The notes under the pieces were generated by a model that searched no databases, was not told the origin of the DNA, and saw only the letters and a program-made list of their open reading frames with translations. A stretch of 64,000 bases of DNA from Flavobacterium tyrosinilyticum (GTDB lineage: Bacteria > Bacteroidota > Bacteroidia > Flavobacteriales > Flavobacteriaceae), in NCBI RefSeq assembly GCF_023656565.1, contig NZ_JAMOKG010000001.1, forward strand, positions 874,456-938,455. Direction: 5' to 3'. Of this stretch, positions 41,689-51,773 are shown one piece after another (positions within the stretch are counted from its first letter, which is position 1; every line of letters begins with the position of its first letter). The translations under genes were made by a program, and so were the position numbers.

Positions 41689-41722
41689 AAAAACCTGTTC
41701 ATTAATTTGAGCAGGTTTTTTT
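41689..41722 (+). terminator. Terminator after sucB
   Basis: AAAAACCTGTTC (41689-41700) and GAGCAGGTTTTT (41709-41720) with one wobble, followed by more T. Confidence 0.8.
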
Positions 41723-41822
41723 GCTTAAAATTGGCTTAATTTTAGCTTAAGATGTTAATTTTTTAAAAAAATGTAAATTTTACCCTTTAAAAAATATTTA
41801 ATTTAGAATAAATAAGAATAAC

Positions 41823-41853
41823 TTGTTTAGTTGCAGTCCAACAATTAAATTTG
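41823..41853 (+). promoter_or_regulatory. Promoter of the TonB-dependent receptor gene
   Basis: TTG 41823-41825, 20-bp gap, TAAATTTG 41846-41853. ATTTAGAAT (41802-41810) and ATTCTAAAT (41867-41875) flank it as an inverted pair and could bind an iron regulator; this is not recognised as a known box. Confidence 0.65.
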
Positions 41854-41880
41854 CACTATCAAAATTAATTCTAAATAAAA

Positions 41881-44361
41881 ATGAAATTAAAATTTACAGT
41901 TTCTTTTTTGAGTTTTTGTTTTGCTTTAATGACCAGCGTATCTGCTTTGGCTCAGGAAAAAGCAACTATTAAAGGTCAAATTAGCTTAACAAATAATCAA
42001 GCTGCAGATAATGTATCTGTCACATTGAAAGGAACAAAAATAGGAACTAACACAGACGCCAACGGTTTCTATGAAATTAAAAATATTAAACCAGGCAACT
42101 ATGTGATAAAAGTTTCTGGAATTGGTTATTCTTCTAAAGAAAAAAGCGTTAGCCTTAATGGTGGCGATTCAATTATTGAGGATTTTAGAATTAGTGAAAA
42201 CTCTCAAGAATTAAATGAAATTGTTGTAAACGGAAACAGAAAAAATCCGCTAGCTCGCAAAGAAACACAACAAGTATCAAGATTACCTCTTAAAAATCTT
42301 GAAAACCCACAAGTTTATACTACAATTACTGCTGAGTTATTAAAAGAACAAGTAGTTACCAATCTTGATGATGCGCTTAAAAATGCTCCAGGATTAACAC
42401 CTCTTTGGGCTTCTACAGGTCGTGGAGGTGATGGTGCAGGTTACTTCTCTTTAAGAGGATTTGCTGTACAGCCAACAATGACTAATGGATTACCAGGATT
42501 AACAAACGGAGGTTTAGATCCTGCTAACATAGATAAAATTGAAGTAATTAAAGGTCCTTCTGGTACTTTATTCGGAAGCAGTTTAATCTCTTACGGAGGT
42601 TTAATTAACTTAACTACAAAAAAACCTTATGATCGTTTTGGAGGAGAAGTTAGCTACACTGCTGGAAGCAACGGTTTAAACAGAGTAACGGCAGATGTTA
42701 ATACTCCTGTGGACGAGGAACACAGAATTAATTTCCGCGTAAATACTGCTTATCATACAGAAAACAGTTTCCAAGATGCTGGATTTAAAAAATCGTTCTT
42801 TTTTGCTCCATCATTATCTTACCAAGTAAATGACAAACTTTCGTTTTTCATTAATACAGAATTCATGAACAACAAACAGACAAACGCTACTATGTTATTT
42901 TTAGATAGAGCAGCTCCGTTGAGAGTTCACAATATGGATGAATTAGGTTATGATAACAAACGTTCTTACACTAGTAATGAATTGGCAATCGAAACTCCTT
43001 CATACAATTTACAAGGTCAAATGATGTACAAATTCAATGACCAATGGACTTCACAAACTGTAGTTTCAAGAGGTTCTTCTTCATCTAATGGATACTATAG
43101 CTATTTATACGAAGGAACACAATACGCTCCAGCTGAAATAAGCGAAGGAATTGTTTTAGGACGTTCTATGAATTATCAAAATTCAACAACTCTAACAACA
43201 GATATTCAACAAAACTTTATTGGAGACTTTAAAATAGGAAGTCTAAGAAACCGTCTTGTTGTTGGTTTAGACTACTTCAACAGAGGCATGGTTGACAATA
43301 GCTCTAATTACGTAAGAAATGGTAATATCTATATTGGTAATCTAGATGTTGCCACTGTGAATCAATATCTTTATAACATCACAGATCCTACTAAATACAT
43401 CACTAATGGAGATAATGGAAACTTAACTAAAGCTGGAACTGATGCTCTTATTGCAAGTGCGGGAATTAGCATGAACAAAACAAAACAAGAAGTTTACAGC
43501 GCCTATTTCTCAGATGTAATCAATTTTACACCTGCTTTATCAGCAATGGCAAGTTTACGTGTTGACCGTTTTGTAACTGCTGGTGATGTATCAACAAATG
43601 CTGATGATTTTAATCAAACTGCATTTTCTCCTAAATTTGGTATCGTTTATCAGCCAATTATAGATAAAGTTTCGCTTTTTGCAAACTATATGGATGGTTT
43701 TGCTAATTCTGCTCCAGTAACAGAAATTTTAGGTGACGGAACTACTCGCCCAAGAACTTTCAAACCAGAACACGCTAACCAATTTGAAATTGGTACAAAA
43801 TTAAACGTGTTTAAAGATAAACTTTACGCGACATTTAGCTACTATGACATTCAGGTAAAAGACCAAGTTTATGTAGTTTATACAGCTACATCTCAAACAC
43901 CTTATCAAGATGGAGCACAAAGAAATAAAGGTTTTGAAGCAGAATTTGTTGCAAATCCTATTGATGGTTTAAACATCGTAGCGGGTTACAGCTATGTTGA
44001 TGCTGTCTTAAACGCTGGAGATCCTTCTTTTGTAGGACGTAGACCAGAAAGTTCAGGACCAAGAAACTTAGCAAATCTTTGGGCAAGTTATAAATTCCCT
44101 GAAGGAGATTTAAAAGGTTTTGGTTTAGGATTTGGAGGAAACTACGCCGACAAAAACTTAATCATGAACAGAAACGGTGTTGGTCAATTTACAATCCCTT
44201 CTTATACTGTTTTAAATTCTTCTATTTTCTACGGAACAGAAAAATATACATTGACATTAAAATTAGACAATCTTGCTAATGTTGATACATATGATGGTTG
44301 GTCAACAATTCATCCAAGAAACATGAGAACTGTAGCAGCGAACTTCTCATACAGATTCTAA
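41881..44361 (+). CDS. TonB-dependent siderophore-type receptor
   Basis: 826 residues. A signal peptide (1-24, ending ALAQ) is followed by a carboxypeptidase-regulatory-like domain (28-112, IKGQISLTNNQAADNVSVTLKG), the plug domain (VTNLDDALKNAPGLTP ... IDKIEVIKGPSGTLFGS) and a 22-strand barrel ending in AANFSYRF. The plug and barrel resemble ferric-siderophore receptors of the FhuA/FpvA group. It takes up iron chelates with TonB energy. A hairpin follows, then small membrane and PepSY genes that often accompany such receptors. Confidence 0.92.
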   Translation: MKLKFTVSFLSFCFALMTSVSALAQEKATIKGQISLTNNQAADNVSVTLKGTKIGTNTDANGFYEIKNIKPGNYVIKVSGIGYSSKEKSVSLNGGDSIIEDFRISENSQELNEIVVNGNRKNPLARKETQQVSRLPLKNLENPQVYTTITAELLKEQVVTNLDDALKNAPGLTPLWASTGRGGDGAGYFSLRGFAVQPTMTNGLPGLTNGGLDPANIDKIEVIKGPSGTLFGSSLISYGGLINLTTKKPYDRFGGEVSYTAGSNGLNRVTADVNTPVDEEHRINFRVNTAYHTENSFQDAGFKKSFFFAPSLSYQVNDKLSFFINTEFMNNKQTNATMLFLDRAAPLRVHNMDELGYDNKRSYTSNELAIETPSYNLQGQMMYKFNDQWTSQTVVSRGSSSSNGYYSYLYEGTQYAPAEISEGIVLGRSMNYQNSTTLTTDIQQNFIGDFKIGSLRNRLVVGLDYFNRGMVDNSSNYVRNGNIYIGNLDVATVNQYLYNITDPTKYITNGDNGNLTKAGTDALIASAGISMNKTKQEVYSAYFSDVINFTPALSAMASLRVDRFVTAGDVSTNADDFNQTAFSPKFGIVYQPIIDKVSLFANYMDGFANSAPVTEILGDGTTRPRTFKPEHANQFEIGTKLNVFKDKLYATFSYYDIQVKDQVYVVYTATSQTPYQDGAQRNKGFEAEFVANPIDGLNIVAGYSYVDAVLNAGDPSFVGRRPESSGPRNLANLWASYKFPEGDLKGFGLGFGGNYADKNLIMNRNGVGQFTIPSYTVLNSSIFYGTEKYTLTLKLDNLANVDTYDGWSTIHPRNMRTVAANFSYRF

Positions 44362-44372
44362 TAAAAAACAGC

Positions 44373-44406
44373 AAAAACACCTTTCTCATAAAAGAAAGGT
44401 GTTTTT
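44373..44406 (+). terminator. Terminator/attenuator after the receptor gene
   Basis: AAAAACACCTTTCT / AGAAAGGTGTTTTT with a 6-nt loop. It lies 16 bp before the next ORF in the same direction, so partial read-through probably sets expression of the PepSY genes. Confidence 0.8.
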
Positions 44407-44421
44407 TAAATTTTAAAGATT

Positions 44422-44754
44422 ATGATTACAACTGCCAGCGTTATCGTTTTTTTAGCTTTTTACACTCTTTATTATACTTCAAAAAGAGCTGTATTGTCTT
44501 ATGATTTGGGTTTTGAAAAATGGATGCAGAAAAATCCAAAGCAAACTAAAATCATTGGCTTAATGCTTTTGTTATCTGCTTACATGATGTGGCTTTTTAC
44601 ACAATCATTAGGCTGTGGCACTTTGATGTTTTTTATTCAGCTCATGACAGTTGGAAGTTTAATCATTATCCTTACACCATTAAAAAAAATAAACAGTAAG
44701 TTACTTTTGGCATTACTGGTTTTTATTGCACTAACAGAATTCTACTACCAGTAA
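44422..44754 (+). CDS. Small membrane protein, DUF3325-like
   Basis: 110 residues with three hydrophobic segments (ITTASVIVFLAFYTLYYTS, TKIIGLMLLLSAYMMWLF, ALLVFIALTEFYY). Its size, topology and place after a siderophore receptor and before PepSY genes match DUF3325 proteins of iron operons. The assignment rests on context and topology. Function unknown. Confidence 0.7.
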   Translation: MITTASVIVFLAFYTLYYTSKRAVLSYDLGFEKWMQKNPKQTKIIGLMLLLSAYMMWLFTQSLGCGTLMFFIQLMTVGSLIIILTPLKKINSKLLLALLVFIALTEFYYQ

Positions 44755-44767
44755 TCATTATCAAATT

Positions 44768-45067
44768 ATGCCAGCAAATTCAAAATATCTAAATCCCTCT
44801 TTTTGGCCACGCTTTTCCAAAATTACTGCTGCAATTTTAGGAGGATACTTTGTTTCTGTTACTTTTCATTTGGCTTTAGCTTCTTGGTTTAACCGTGCCA
44901 ATGTATTAATCACAATGGCTTTTAGCGGTTTTATTCTATGGGTCGCTTTAATGATCATCGCATTTTTAGCCAAAAGTGGTTGGAAAGTATGGGGAGTTTA
45001 CATCTTGCTTTCTTTACTTTTTTGTCTTTTTATCTATTGGGGTCAAACCTATAATACGGCACAATAA
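44768..45067 (+). CDS. Small membrane protein, DUF3649-like
   Basis: 99 residues with three membrane segments. The start WPRFSKITAAILGGYFVSV resembles DUF3649 proteins found next to PepSY proteins in siderophore loci. It is 13 bp after the previous gene and 5 bp before the PepSY gene, clearly one operon. Function unknown. Confidence 0.72.
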   Translation: MPANSKYLNPSFWPRFSKITAAILGGYFVSVTFHLALASWFNRANVLITMAFSGFILWVALMIIAFLAKSGWKVWGVYILLSLLFCLFIYWGQTYNTAQ

Positions 45068-45072
45068 TATTT

Positions 45073-46623
45073 ATGAATAACCGTCATTACAATATCTATT
45101 TTCACACGCATACTGTCAGCGGAATCGTTATCAGTGTAGTTCTTTTTGTAATTTTCTTCGCTGGATCTTTTTCTTTTTTTAGAGATGAAATCATCAATTG
45201 GGAAAGAAGTGAATCTACAGCAATCACAAGAGAAATTCAATTAGATTACAATAACGCACTGCAGCATCTGGACAAAAAATATGTTTTGCACGGAAGAAAT
45301 ATCACTATTTCTAAACCTTCAGTAGAAAATCGAGTTGCGGTTTATATGGAAGGAACCAAAGACACTTTGGCTCCAAAAAAACAGCAAGCAGGAGAGTTTT
45401 TTTATTTAGACAACAAAAATTACAAAAGCTATACTTATGAAGAATCGTATTCATTAGGGGAGCTTTTATACCGTCTGCACTTTCTGGCACAAATTCCATA
45501 TCCTGTAGGATACTATTTATCTGGATTTACAGCTTTGTTTTTTTTATTCGCAATCATAACAGGCGTTTTGTTGCATTGGAATAAAATTGTTTCTAATTTT
45601 TACATGTTCCGTCCGAAAGAAAAATTAAAAACACTTTGGACAGATGCTCATACAGCTTTAGGAATGATTGGTTTGCCATTTCAATTTGTATATGCAGTTA
45701 CAGGTGCATTTTTTATGATTAAACTTTTAATTGTAGCACCAGCCGTAATGGCTTTATACAAAGGAGACCAAGATAAACTATACAAGGAACTGGAATATAC
45801 AGATCCCGATTATAAATTTGAAAATAAAAAACTGGCTAATCCATTTAATATTAATGAGCTGGTTGCCAAAACCAAAAAGAATTGGGCCGATTTTGAAATT
45901 ACCCGTGTTTTTATCCAAAATTATGGAGATGCTAATATGCATGTTTTGGTAGAAGGCGAACTTTTAAGCCATAAAAAGTTTACTGGAATTGGAAAAGTAG
46001 TTTATAGAGTTGCCGACGGAAAAGAAATTGCAAAAAAAGACCCAATTGCACAAACCAGTTATTTGGATGTTGTAAAAAATGTTTTGTATAGAATACATTT
46101 TGGCGATTATGGCGGATATGCTTTAAAAATTGTAAGTTTCCTTTTAGGAATTATAACCTGTTTTGTCATTATTTCTGGAGTTATGATTTGGCTTGTTGCC
46201 CGACAAAAAAACAATATGCCAGAAAAGAAAAGACGTTTCAATAATGCTGTTGTTCGCATTTATTTGGCCATCTGCTTGAGCATGTATCCAATTACAGCAC
46301 TGGCTTTTATAGGAAGTAAAATTTTCTATCCGTTAAGTCAGTCCAATTTGTACGCACTTTATTTTGGAGGCTGGCTATTGCTGACTATTTTCTTTATTAT
46401 TAAAAAGAATGATGCTTTTACCAACAAATTCTGTCTGATTTCAGGAAGTATTTTAGGATTCTTAATTCCAATTACCAACGGAATCGTTTCTGGAAATTGG
46501 TTCTGGACTTCATTTATGGAAAACAAATTTCAGATTTTCTTTATTGACGTTTTCTGGATTTTCCTAGCTGGAATTTCATTATACACCGCTTATAATTTAA
46601 AGCCTAAAAAAGCAGTTTCTTAA
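45073..46623 (+). CDS. PepSY-associated membrane protein, probable iron-siderophore reductase
   Basis: 516 residues. The N-terminal helix IVISVVLFVIFFAGSFSFF, the conserved LHFLAQIPYPVGYYLSG helix, and further helices around 195-220, 345-375 and a C-terminal bundle match the PepSY_TM family (PiuB-like). Members near receptors are thought to reduce ferric siderophores at the inner membrane. The extra C-terminal helices make it longer than the second PepSY gene downstream. Confidence 0.87.
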   Translation: MNNRHYNIYFHTHTVSGIVISVVLFVIFFAGSFSFFRDEIINWERSESTAITREIQLDYNNALQHLDKKYVLHGRNITISKPSVENRVAVYMEGTKDTLAPKKQQAGEFFYLDNKNYKSYTYEESYSLGELLYRLHFLAQIPYPVGYYLSGFTALFFLFAIITGVLLHWNKIVSNFYMFRPKEKLKTLWTDAHTALGMIGLPFQFVYAVTGAFFMIKLLIVAPAVMALYKGDQDKLYKELEYTDPDYKFENKKLANPFNINELVAKTKKNWADFEITRVFIQNYGDANMHVLVEGELLSHKKFTGIGKVVYRVADGKEIAKKDPIAQTSYLDVVKNVLYRIHFGDYGGYALKIVSFLLGIITCFVIISGVMIWLVARQKNNMPEKKRRFNNAVVRIYLAICLSMYPITALAFIGSKIFYPLSQSNLYALYFGGWLLLTIFFIIKKNDAFTNKFCLISGSILGFLIPITNGIVSGNWFWTSFMENKFQIFFIDVFWIFLAGISLYTAYNLKPKKAVS

Positions 46624-46631
46624 ATGATTTT

Positions 46632-46740
46632 TGCCACAAAGGCGCGAAGACACAAAGTTTTTTAATCTCGCAAAACGCCAAATCGCAAAGACTTTTTCTA
46701 ATATTCTCTACGACTTCGCGACTTTGCGAGATTTTTCTTT
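46632..46740. repeat. Palindromic word array (CACAAAGGCGCGAAGACACAAAG)
   Basis: TTTTGCCACAAAGGCGCGAA, then AATCTCGCAAA (46664-46674), mirrored by TTTGCGAGATT (46723-46733), with GCGACTTTGCGAG words in between. It is a long imperfect fold-back between the two PepSY genes. Confidence 0.6.
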
Positions 46741-46829
46741 TACCAACACTTTACCCTTACAAACAAAATACTTTCGAAATATTTGCCCTATATAGATTTT
46801 GAGTATACTTTTACGCTTTTAATCAAAAT

Positions 46830-47942
46830 ATGGGATTCAAAACCAAAATACGTTTTATACACAAATGGCTCGGATTAATTTCTGGGCTTATTGTTTTTAT
46901 AGTTTGTATTACGGGCTGCATTTTTTGTTTTCACGACGAGATAAAAGACATCACAAGAAAAGAATGGCGTTTGGTTGAACTTCAAAATAAACCTTTTCTA
47001 TTACCATCTCAATTACAGAAAAAAGCACAGGAAGTTGTTCCGGCAAACAAAACCAGCATGGTTGCTTATTACGGAAAAAACAGATCGGCAATTGTTTATA
47101 CCTATTCGGATACTGAAAATTTGTATCTTTATTTTAATCCCTATACAGGTAAATATTTAAAAACAGAAAATCCAAAAACCGATTTCTTTATTATTGTAGA
47201 ATACATTCATTTGTATCTGCTCCTGCCCGATTACATTGGAAAACATATTATTGGTGGCGCAACCATTATTTTTATTCTATTATTAATTTCGGGAATTATA
47301 CAATGGTGGCCAAAACGAAAAAGCGATATTAAAAGAAGTTTCACCATCAAATGGTCTGCAAAATGGCGTCGTGTCAATTACGATTGGCATAATACCACCG
47401 GTTTTTATATCTCTATAATAGCTTTAATTCTAGCCATAACCGGACTTACTTTTACGTACGAATGGGTTGGCGACGGAATTTATAAATCTTTCAATTTTGG
47501 TGGAGACAAAGAAACCGAAACCAAATTGCCTGTAATTGACACAACCACTTTCAAAGTAAATTCAGTTAACGCAATTGACAAAGCATTTATCCAAACCTTA
47601 AAATTACAGCCAAAAGCAGAAATGTTCTTTGTAATGATTCCGCAACAAAAAGGCGATATTGTGAGTACAGGTGCCTATCCGCATACCTTACGTTACGACC
47701 AGCAGAGCAATTATTATTTTCATCCGTCAAGCGGAAAATTGATTCAAAGCCAGACATTTGATAAAAAAACTTTAGGATTACAAGTGGTAGAAATGAATTA
47801 CGGAATACACACGGGACAAGTTTTAGATCTTCCAGGAAAAATTATAGCTTTTACCGTGAGTTTAATTGCTGCAATACTTCCTATCACTGGATTTATAATT
47901 TGGTTTGGAAGAAACAAGAAATCTAAAAAAGTAAAAGCATAA
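46830..47942 (+). CDS. PepSY-domain membrane protein
   Basis: 370 residues. The N-terminus RFIHKWLGLISGLIVFIVCITGCIF is the canonical PepSY_TM first helix with its conserved His. There are further helices near 140-160 (IIGGATIIFILLLISGIIQWW), 195-215 and 340-360, and a periplasmic PepSY segment in between. It is likely a partner of the preceding PepSY gene in reduction of siderophore iron (inferred), separated by a word-array spacer and ended by a strong terminator. Confidence 0.87.
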   Translation: MGFKTKIRFIHKWLGLISGLIVFIVCITGCIFCFHDEIKDITRKEWRLVELQNKPFLLPSQLQKKAQEVVPANKTSMVAYYGKNRSAIVYTYSDTENLYLYFNPYTGKYLKTENPKTDFFIIVEYIHLYLLLPDYIGKHIIGGATIIFILLLISGIIQWWPKRKSDIKRSFTIKWSAKWRRVNYDWHNTTGFYISIIALILAITGLTFTYEWVGDGIYKSFNFGGDKETETKLPVIDTTTFKVNSVNAIDKAFIQTLKLQPKAEMFFVMIPQQKGDIVSTGAYPHTLRYDQQSNYYFHPSSGKLIQSQTFDKKTLGLQVVEMNYGIHTGQVLDLPGKIIAFTVSLIAAILPITGFIIWFGRNKKSKKVKA

Positions 47943-47977
47943 AAAAACCGTCCCCTTTCTAATGGGACGGTTTTTTT
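47941..47977 (+). terminator. Terminator after the second PepSY gene
   Basis: AAAAAAACCGTCCC / GGGACGGTTTTTTT with a 9-nt loop, overlapping the stop codon by two bases. The A/T flanks let it work for the convergent MORN gene too. Confidence 0.88.
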
Positions 47978-48000
47978 ATAATTGGACTGAAATTATGTGA

Positions 48001-48348
48001 TTAATTTCTGTTTGCTAAAGCATTTTTCTGTAAATTTTTAACCGAACTTACTTTGTTGTCAACATAGGCAACTTCTTTCAAGCTGTCTTCATTAAAGTAA
48101 ATCCATTTGCCAGTTTTAACTCCGTCTGCGTATTCTCCAACGGTTTTTTTGTTTCCATTTTCGTCATAAGATACCCAAACACCGTCTAATTTACCGTCTT
48201 TAAAAAAGCCTTCTTGCTGCACTTTACCATTTTCATAGTAATACGTTGCTTTTACCTTGTTTCCAGCAGCTTCTAATTCAGGCTTTCCTTCTTGTGCAAC
48301 TACAATTCCAGAGAACAATATTGCAGCTAAAATTACACTCTTTTTCAT
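48001..48348 (-). CDS. Secreted MORN-repeat-variant protein
   Basis: 115 residues. A signal peptide (1-18, ending VVAQ) is followed by three MORN-like repeats (YYYENGKVQQEGFFKDGKLDGVW, VSYDENGNKKTVGEYADGVKTGKW, IYFNEDSLKEVAYVDNK). Such repeats form extended beta structures; in Bacteroidota they occur in envelope proteins of unknown role. The -7 box TATATTTG is on the minus strand (complement of 48382-48389). Confidence 0.82.
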   Translation of the reverse strand: MKKSVILAAILFSGIVVAQEGKPELEAAGNKVKATYYYENGKVQQEGFFKDGKLDGVWVSYDENGNKKTVGEYADGVKTGKWIYFNEDSLKEVAYVDNKVSSVKNLQKNALANRN

Positions 48349-48559
48349 ATCTTTAGGTATTTAATGTTAAGAAATCTTTATCAAATATAATCAATTGTTT
48401 ACATTAAAAAAACTTTTGCTTAACAATTTGGTAACATTGATTAAAAACTTAACATTGGAAAAATAGATAAAATAAAAAAATCAGCGCTCAAGCACTGGTT
48501 TTACTGGTATTTTAGAAATATTTGAACTTTACGATAACGTTGTAAATTTCGTAAATAAA

Positions 48560-49555
48560 TTAGTTCAATAATGCTGTAAGCTGTTTATCCAATTCTGGAT
48601 CTGAAGGTCTTGCAGCGTCATATTTTACAATATTACCACTTGGATCTAACAGAATAAATCTTGGAATTCCAGTTACATTATAATTAACAATAAACTCAGA
48701 TTCCCAATCTTTATCAGCTAAAAGCTGTGTACCGCCAAGACTTTTATCGGAAACAAATTTTCTCCATTTGTCGCTGTCTTTCAATTTATCAATAGAGATA
48801 CTCACAAACTCGATATTTTTTCCATGATACTTTTCTTCAAGCTTTTTTAAATACGGAATCTCAGCTCTACAAGGTGCGCACCAAATTGCCCATAAATCAA
48901 TGTAAACATATTTCCCTTTAAAATCAGAAAGTTTGGTTTTTCCTCCTTTATAATTTTCATAATCAAAACTCGGAGAAGCTTTCCCTATAAATTTATTTGA
49001 TTTTAAAACCCTTTCATAATCTTGCGCAACATATTGGTGGAAACTTTCAAAACTGCGCTTTAAGGCAGTTTTAAACTCTGCCGGAAAATCACTCTTCTCT
49101 ATTTTTTCTGTATCCGATTTCAATTTGCTATCTAGTAAAGCAGTAAATTCATTCGGTTCTTTAGTAAAAGCCTCTTTAGTAAAGTTTTCATCATTTAAAG
49201 CCTGTTGTGCTAAAAAGTTACTTTCCTCCACTCCTTTACCTTTATACACAATCGTTTCATCAAATTCTTGCGCGTTTAGTGTTAAATTGACTTCAGAATT
49301 TGGCTTTAAATACAAATTAGAAGATTCCTTCCCATCATACAACACATAAAATCCTTGAGGAGCATCAAAAGTGGTTGCAAAAACTCCTTTTTTATCAATC
49401 GGGATTACTTTCTCAAAATTATCTCTTCCTTTAATTATTAAAGTATCACTATTTCTATTGGCAATTGTAGCCGTAAACTTGATAGTATTTGTGCCTTGAG
49501 CGACAATGTTTAAAGCATTCAAAATTACTAAACCTGCAACAAAAAGTTTTTTCAT
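48560..49555 (-). CDS. TlpA-family thioredoxin with DUF4369-like N-domain
   Basis: 331 residues. A signal peptide (1-19, NIVAQ) is followed by a DUF4369-like beta domain (20-110), a helical linker and a thioredoxin domain with WAIWCAPCRAEIPYLKK (CAPC active site) and a cis-Pro loop (VTGIPRF). It is periplasmic and probably reduces disulfides in cytochrome c or other envelope proteins. The -7 box TAGTTTTG (complement of 49583-49590) lies 27 bp upstream. It has the same family layout as the partial gene at 1-1340 but no peptides nearby. Confidence 0.9.
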   Translation of the reverse strand: MKKLFVAGLVILNALNIVAQGTNTIKFTATIANRNSDTLIIKGRDNFEKVIPIDKKGVFATTFDAPQGFYVLYDGKESSNLYLKPNSEVNLTLNAQEFDETIVYKGKGVEESNFLAQQALNDENFTKEAFTKEPNEFTALLDSKLKSDTEKIEKSDFPAEFKTALKRSFESFHQYVAQDYERVLKSNKFIGKASPSFDYENYKGGKTKLSDFKGKYVYIDLWAIWCAPCRAEIPYLKKLEEKYHGKNIEFVSISIDKLKDSDKWRKFVSDKSLGGTQLLADKDWESEFIVNYNVTGIPRFILLDPSGNIVKYDAARPSDPELDKQLTALLN

Positions 49556-49686
49556 AGGTGTTTCAATTAGTTTTTAGATAATCAAAACTAAAGAAATTAA
49601 AGCTTTCCGTTTTTGGAATTAACAAAATATTTAAAATTATTCTGCATCAACTTATCACTTTACTATATTATCTTGAATTTTGTATT

Positions 49687-49694
49687 TACTTTTG
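49687..49694 (+). promoter_or_regulatory. -7 promoter element of aspS
   Basis: TACTTTTG matches TAnnTTTG and lies 18 bp before ATG 49713. This excludes upstream in-frame starts. Confidence 0.65.
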
Positions 49695-49712
49695 CAATCT
49701 AAAATTTTGATT

Positions 49713-51464
49713 ATGTATAGAAGTCATAATTGTGGCGAATTAAACGCTTCAAATATTAATACCGAAGTTACACTTGCAGGCTGGGTTCAAAAATCACGCG
49801 ATAAAGGATTTATGAATTGGGTCGATTTACGTGACCGCTACGGAATTACACAACTTATTTTTGACGAAAGTCGTACTAATAAAACTGTTTTTGAATTGGC
49901 AAAAACACTTGGACGTGAATTTGTAATTCAGGTAAAAGGAACTGTTATTGAACGTGAAGCTAAAAACAAAAACATCCCAACTGGTGAAATTGAAATTTTA
50001 GTTTCAGAATTAACGATTTTAAATACTGCACTTACTCCTCCTTTTACAATTGAAGATGAAACTGACGGTGGAGAAGATATCAGAATGAAATACCGTTACT
50101 TGGACATTAGAAGAAATCCAGTAAAAAATAGTTTATTATTCCGTCACAAAGTGGCAATGGAAGTTCGTAAATATTTATCTGATTTGGATTTCTGCGAAGT
50201 GGAGACTCCATATTTAATCAAATCGACTCCAGAAGGAGCGAGAGATTTTGTTGTGCCAAGCCGTATGAACGAAGGTCAGTTTTATGCTTTACCGCAATCT
50301 CCGCAAACTTTCAAACAATTATTGATGGTAGGTGGAATGGATAAATATTTCCAAATTGTGAAATGTTTCCGTGACGAAGATTTACGTGCAGACCGTCAGC
50401 CAGAGTTTACTCAGATTGACTGCGAAATGGCATTTGTAGAGCAAGAAGATATCTTGAATATTTTCGAAGGATTGACAAGACATTTATTAAAAGAAATTAA
50501 AGGCATTGAAGTAGATAAATTCCCAAGAATTACTTACGACTACGCCATGAAAACATACGGAAATGACAAACCGGACATCCGTTTCGGAATGAAGTTTGGA
50601 GAATTAAACGAATTTGCACAACACAAAGAATTCCCTGTATTTAATGCCGCAGAATTAGTTGTCGGAATTGCTGTTCCTGGAGCAGGAAATTATACTCGTA
50701 AAGAAATCGACGGGTTAATTGACTGGGTTAAACGTCCGCAGGTTGGAGCATCAGGAATGGTTTATGTAAAATGTAACGAAGACGGAACTTACAAATCATC
50801 TGTAGATAAATTCTACGATCAAGACGATTTGACAAACTGGGCAAAAGCAACAGAAGCAAATCCTGGAGATATGATTTTTGTTCTTTCTGGTCCAGCAAAC
50901 AAAACACGTGCTCAGCTTTCTGCTTTACGTATGGAATTAGCAACTCGTTTAGGCTTACGTAATCCTGAAGAATTTGCTCCATTATGGGTGGTAGATTTCC
51001 CATTATTAGAGTTAGACGAAGAAAGCGGTCGTTACCATGCAATGCACCATCCATTTACTTCTCCAAAACCAGAAGATATGGCTTTACTAGAAACAGAACC
51101 TGGAAAAGTTCGTGCAAATGCTTATGATATGGTTTTAAACGGAAATGAAATTGGAGGTGGATCTATTCGTATTCACGATAAAGCGACACAACAATTAATG
51201 TTTAAATATTTAGGATTTACTGAAGAAGAAGCAAAAGCACAATTCGGCTTCTTAATGGATGCTTTCCAATTTGGAGCACCACCTCACGGAGGACTTGCTT
51301 TTGGTCTTGACAGACTTGTGGCAATTCTGGGAGGTCAGGAAACAATTAGAGATTTCATCGCTTTCCCTAAAAACAATTCAGGACGCGATGTAATGATTGA
51401 TGCTCCTGCTGCAATTGACGACGCACAATTAAAAGAACTTCGAATTAAAGTAGATATTGCTTAA
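49713..51464 (+). CDS. aspS: Aspartate--tRNA ligase
   Basis: 583 residues from ATG 49713 ([14 protein letters not shown]). It charges tRNA-Asp. The N-terminal OB fold reads [23 protein letters not shown]; class II motif 2 is [18 protein letters not shown]; a bacterial GAD insertion lies in the middle; motif 3 is [16 protein letters not shown]. The length is typical of bacterial-type enzymes. A perfect palindromic terminator follows. Confidence 0.96.
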   Translation: MYRSHNCGELNASNINTEVTLAGWVQKSRDKGFMNWVDLRDRYGITQLIFDESRTNKTVFELAKTLGREFVIQVKGTVIEREAKNKNIPTGEIEILVSELTILNTALTPPFTIEDETDGGEDIRMKYRYLDIRRNPVKNSLLFRHKVAMEVRKYLSDLDFCEVETPYLIKSTPEGARDFVVPSRMNEGQFYALPQSPQTFKQLLMVGGMDKYFQIVKCFRDEDLRADRQPEFTQIDCEMAFVEQEDILNIFEGLTRHLLKEIKGIEVDKFPRITYDYAMKTYGNDKPDIRFGMKFGELNEFAQHKEFPVFNAAELVVGIAVPGAGNYTRKEIDGLIDWVKRPQVGASGMVYVKCNEDGTYKSSVDKFYDQDDLTNWAKATEANPGDMIFVLSGPANKTRAQLSALRMELATRLGLRNPEEFAPLWVVDFPLLELDEESGRYHAMHHPFTSPKPEDMALLETEPGKVRANAYDMVLNGNEIGGGSIRIHDKATQQLMFKYLGFTEEEAKAQFGFLMDAFQFGAPPHGGLAFGLDRLVAILGGQETIRDFIAFPKNNSGRDVMIDAPAAIDDAQLKELRIKVDIA

Positions 51465-51773
51465 TTTGAAGTAAATTATTCATAAAAAAACAAAAAGCCG
51501 CTGAAATTTCAGCGGCTTTTTTAATTTAACGAAATACTAAGAAAAATCTTAAATGCTATTTTTTGTGAATTATCATATTCCTACAAACGTAATGTTTTTA
51601 TATTCCTACAATTAATGATTCGCAAATTATGGTATTTTATAAACAATTTGACGCAATAAACCGCGTAAAAACACTGTAAATCAATAATTTTTACAAAAAA
51701 TTAACACGTATATGTCTTTTGTATGATTTTAAATATTACATTTGTTTTATTATAAATTATTATTACATTACAA
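51465..51773. other. Intergenic region between aspS and cold-shock gene
   Basis: 309 bp with the aspS terminator, an AT-rich stretch with no gene, and the cold-shock promoter (-7 TACATTTG at 51737-51744, TTTG at 51718-51721). About 22 nt of leader precedes the ATG. Confidence 0.65.
51492..51521 (+). terminator. Terminator after aspS
   Basis: AAAAAGCCGCTGAAA / TTTCAGCGGCTTTTT is a perfect 30-bp palindrome with T-run. Confidence 0.9.
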
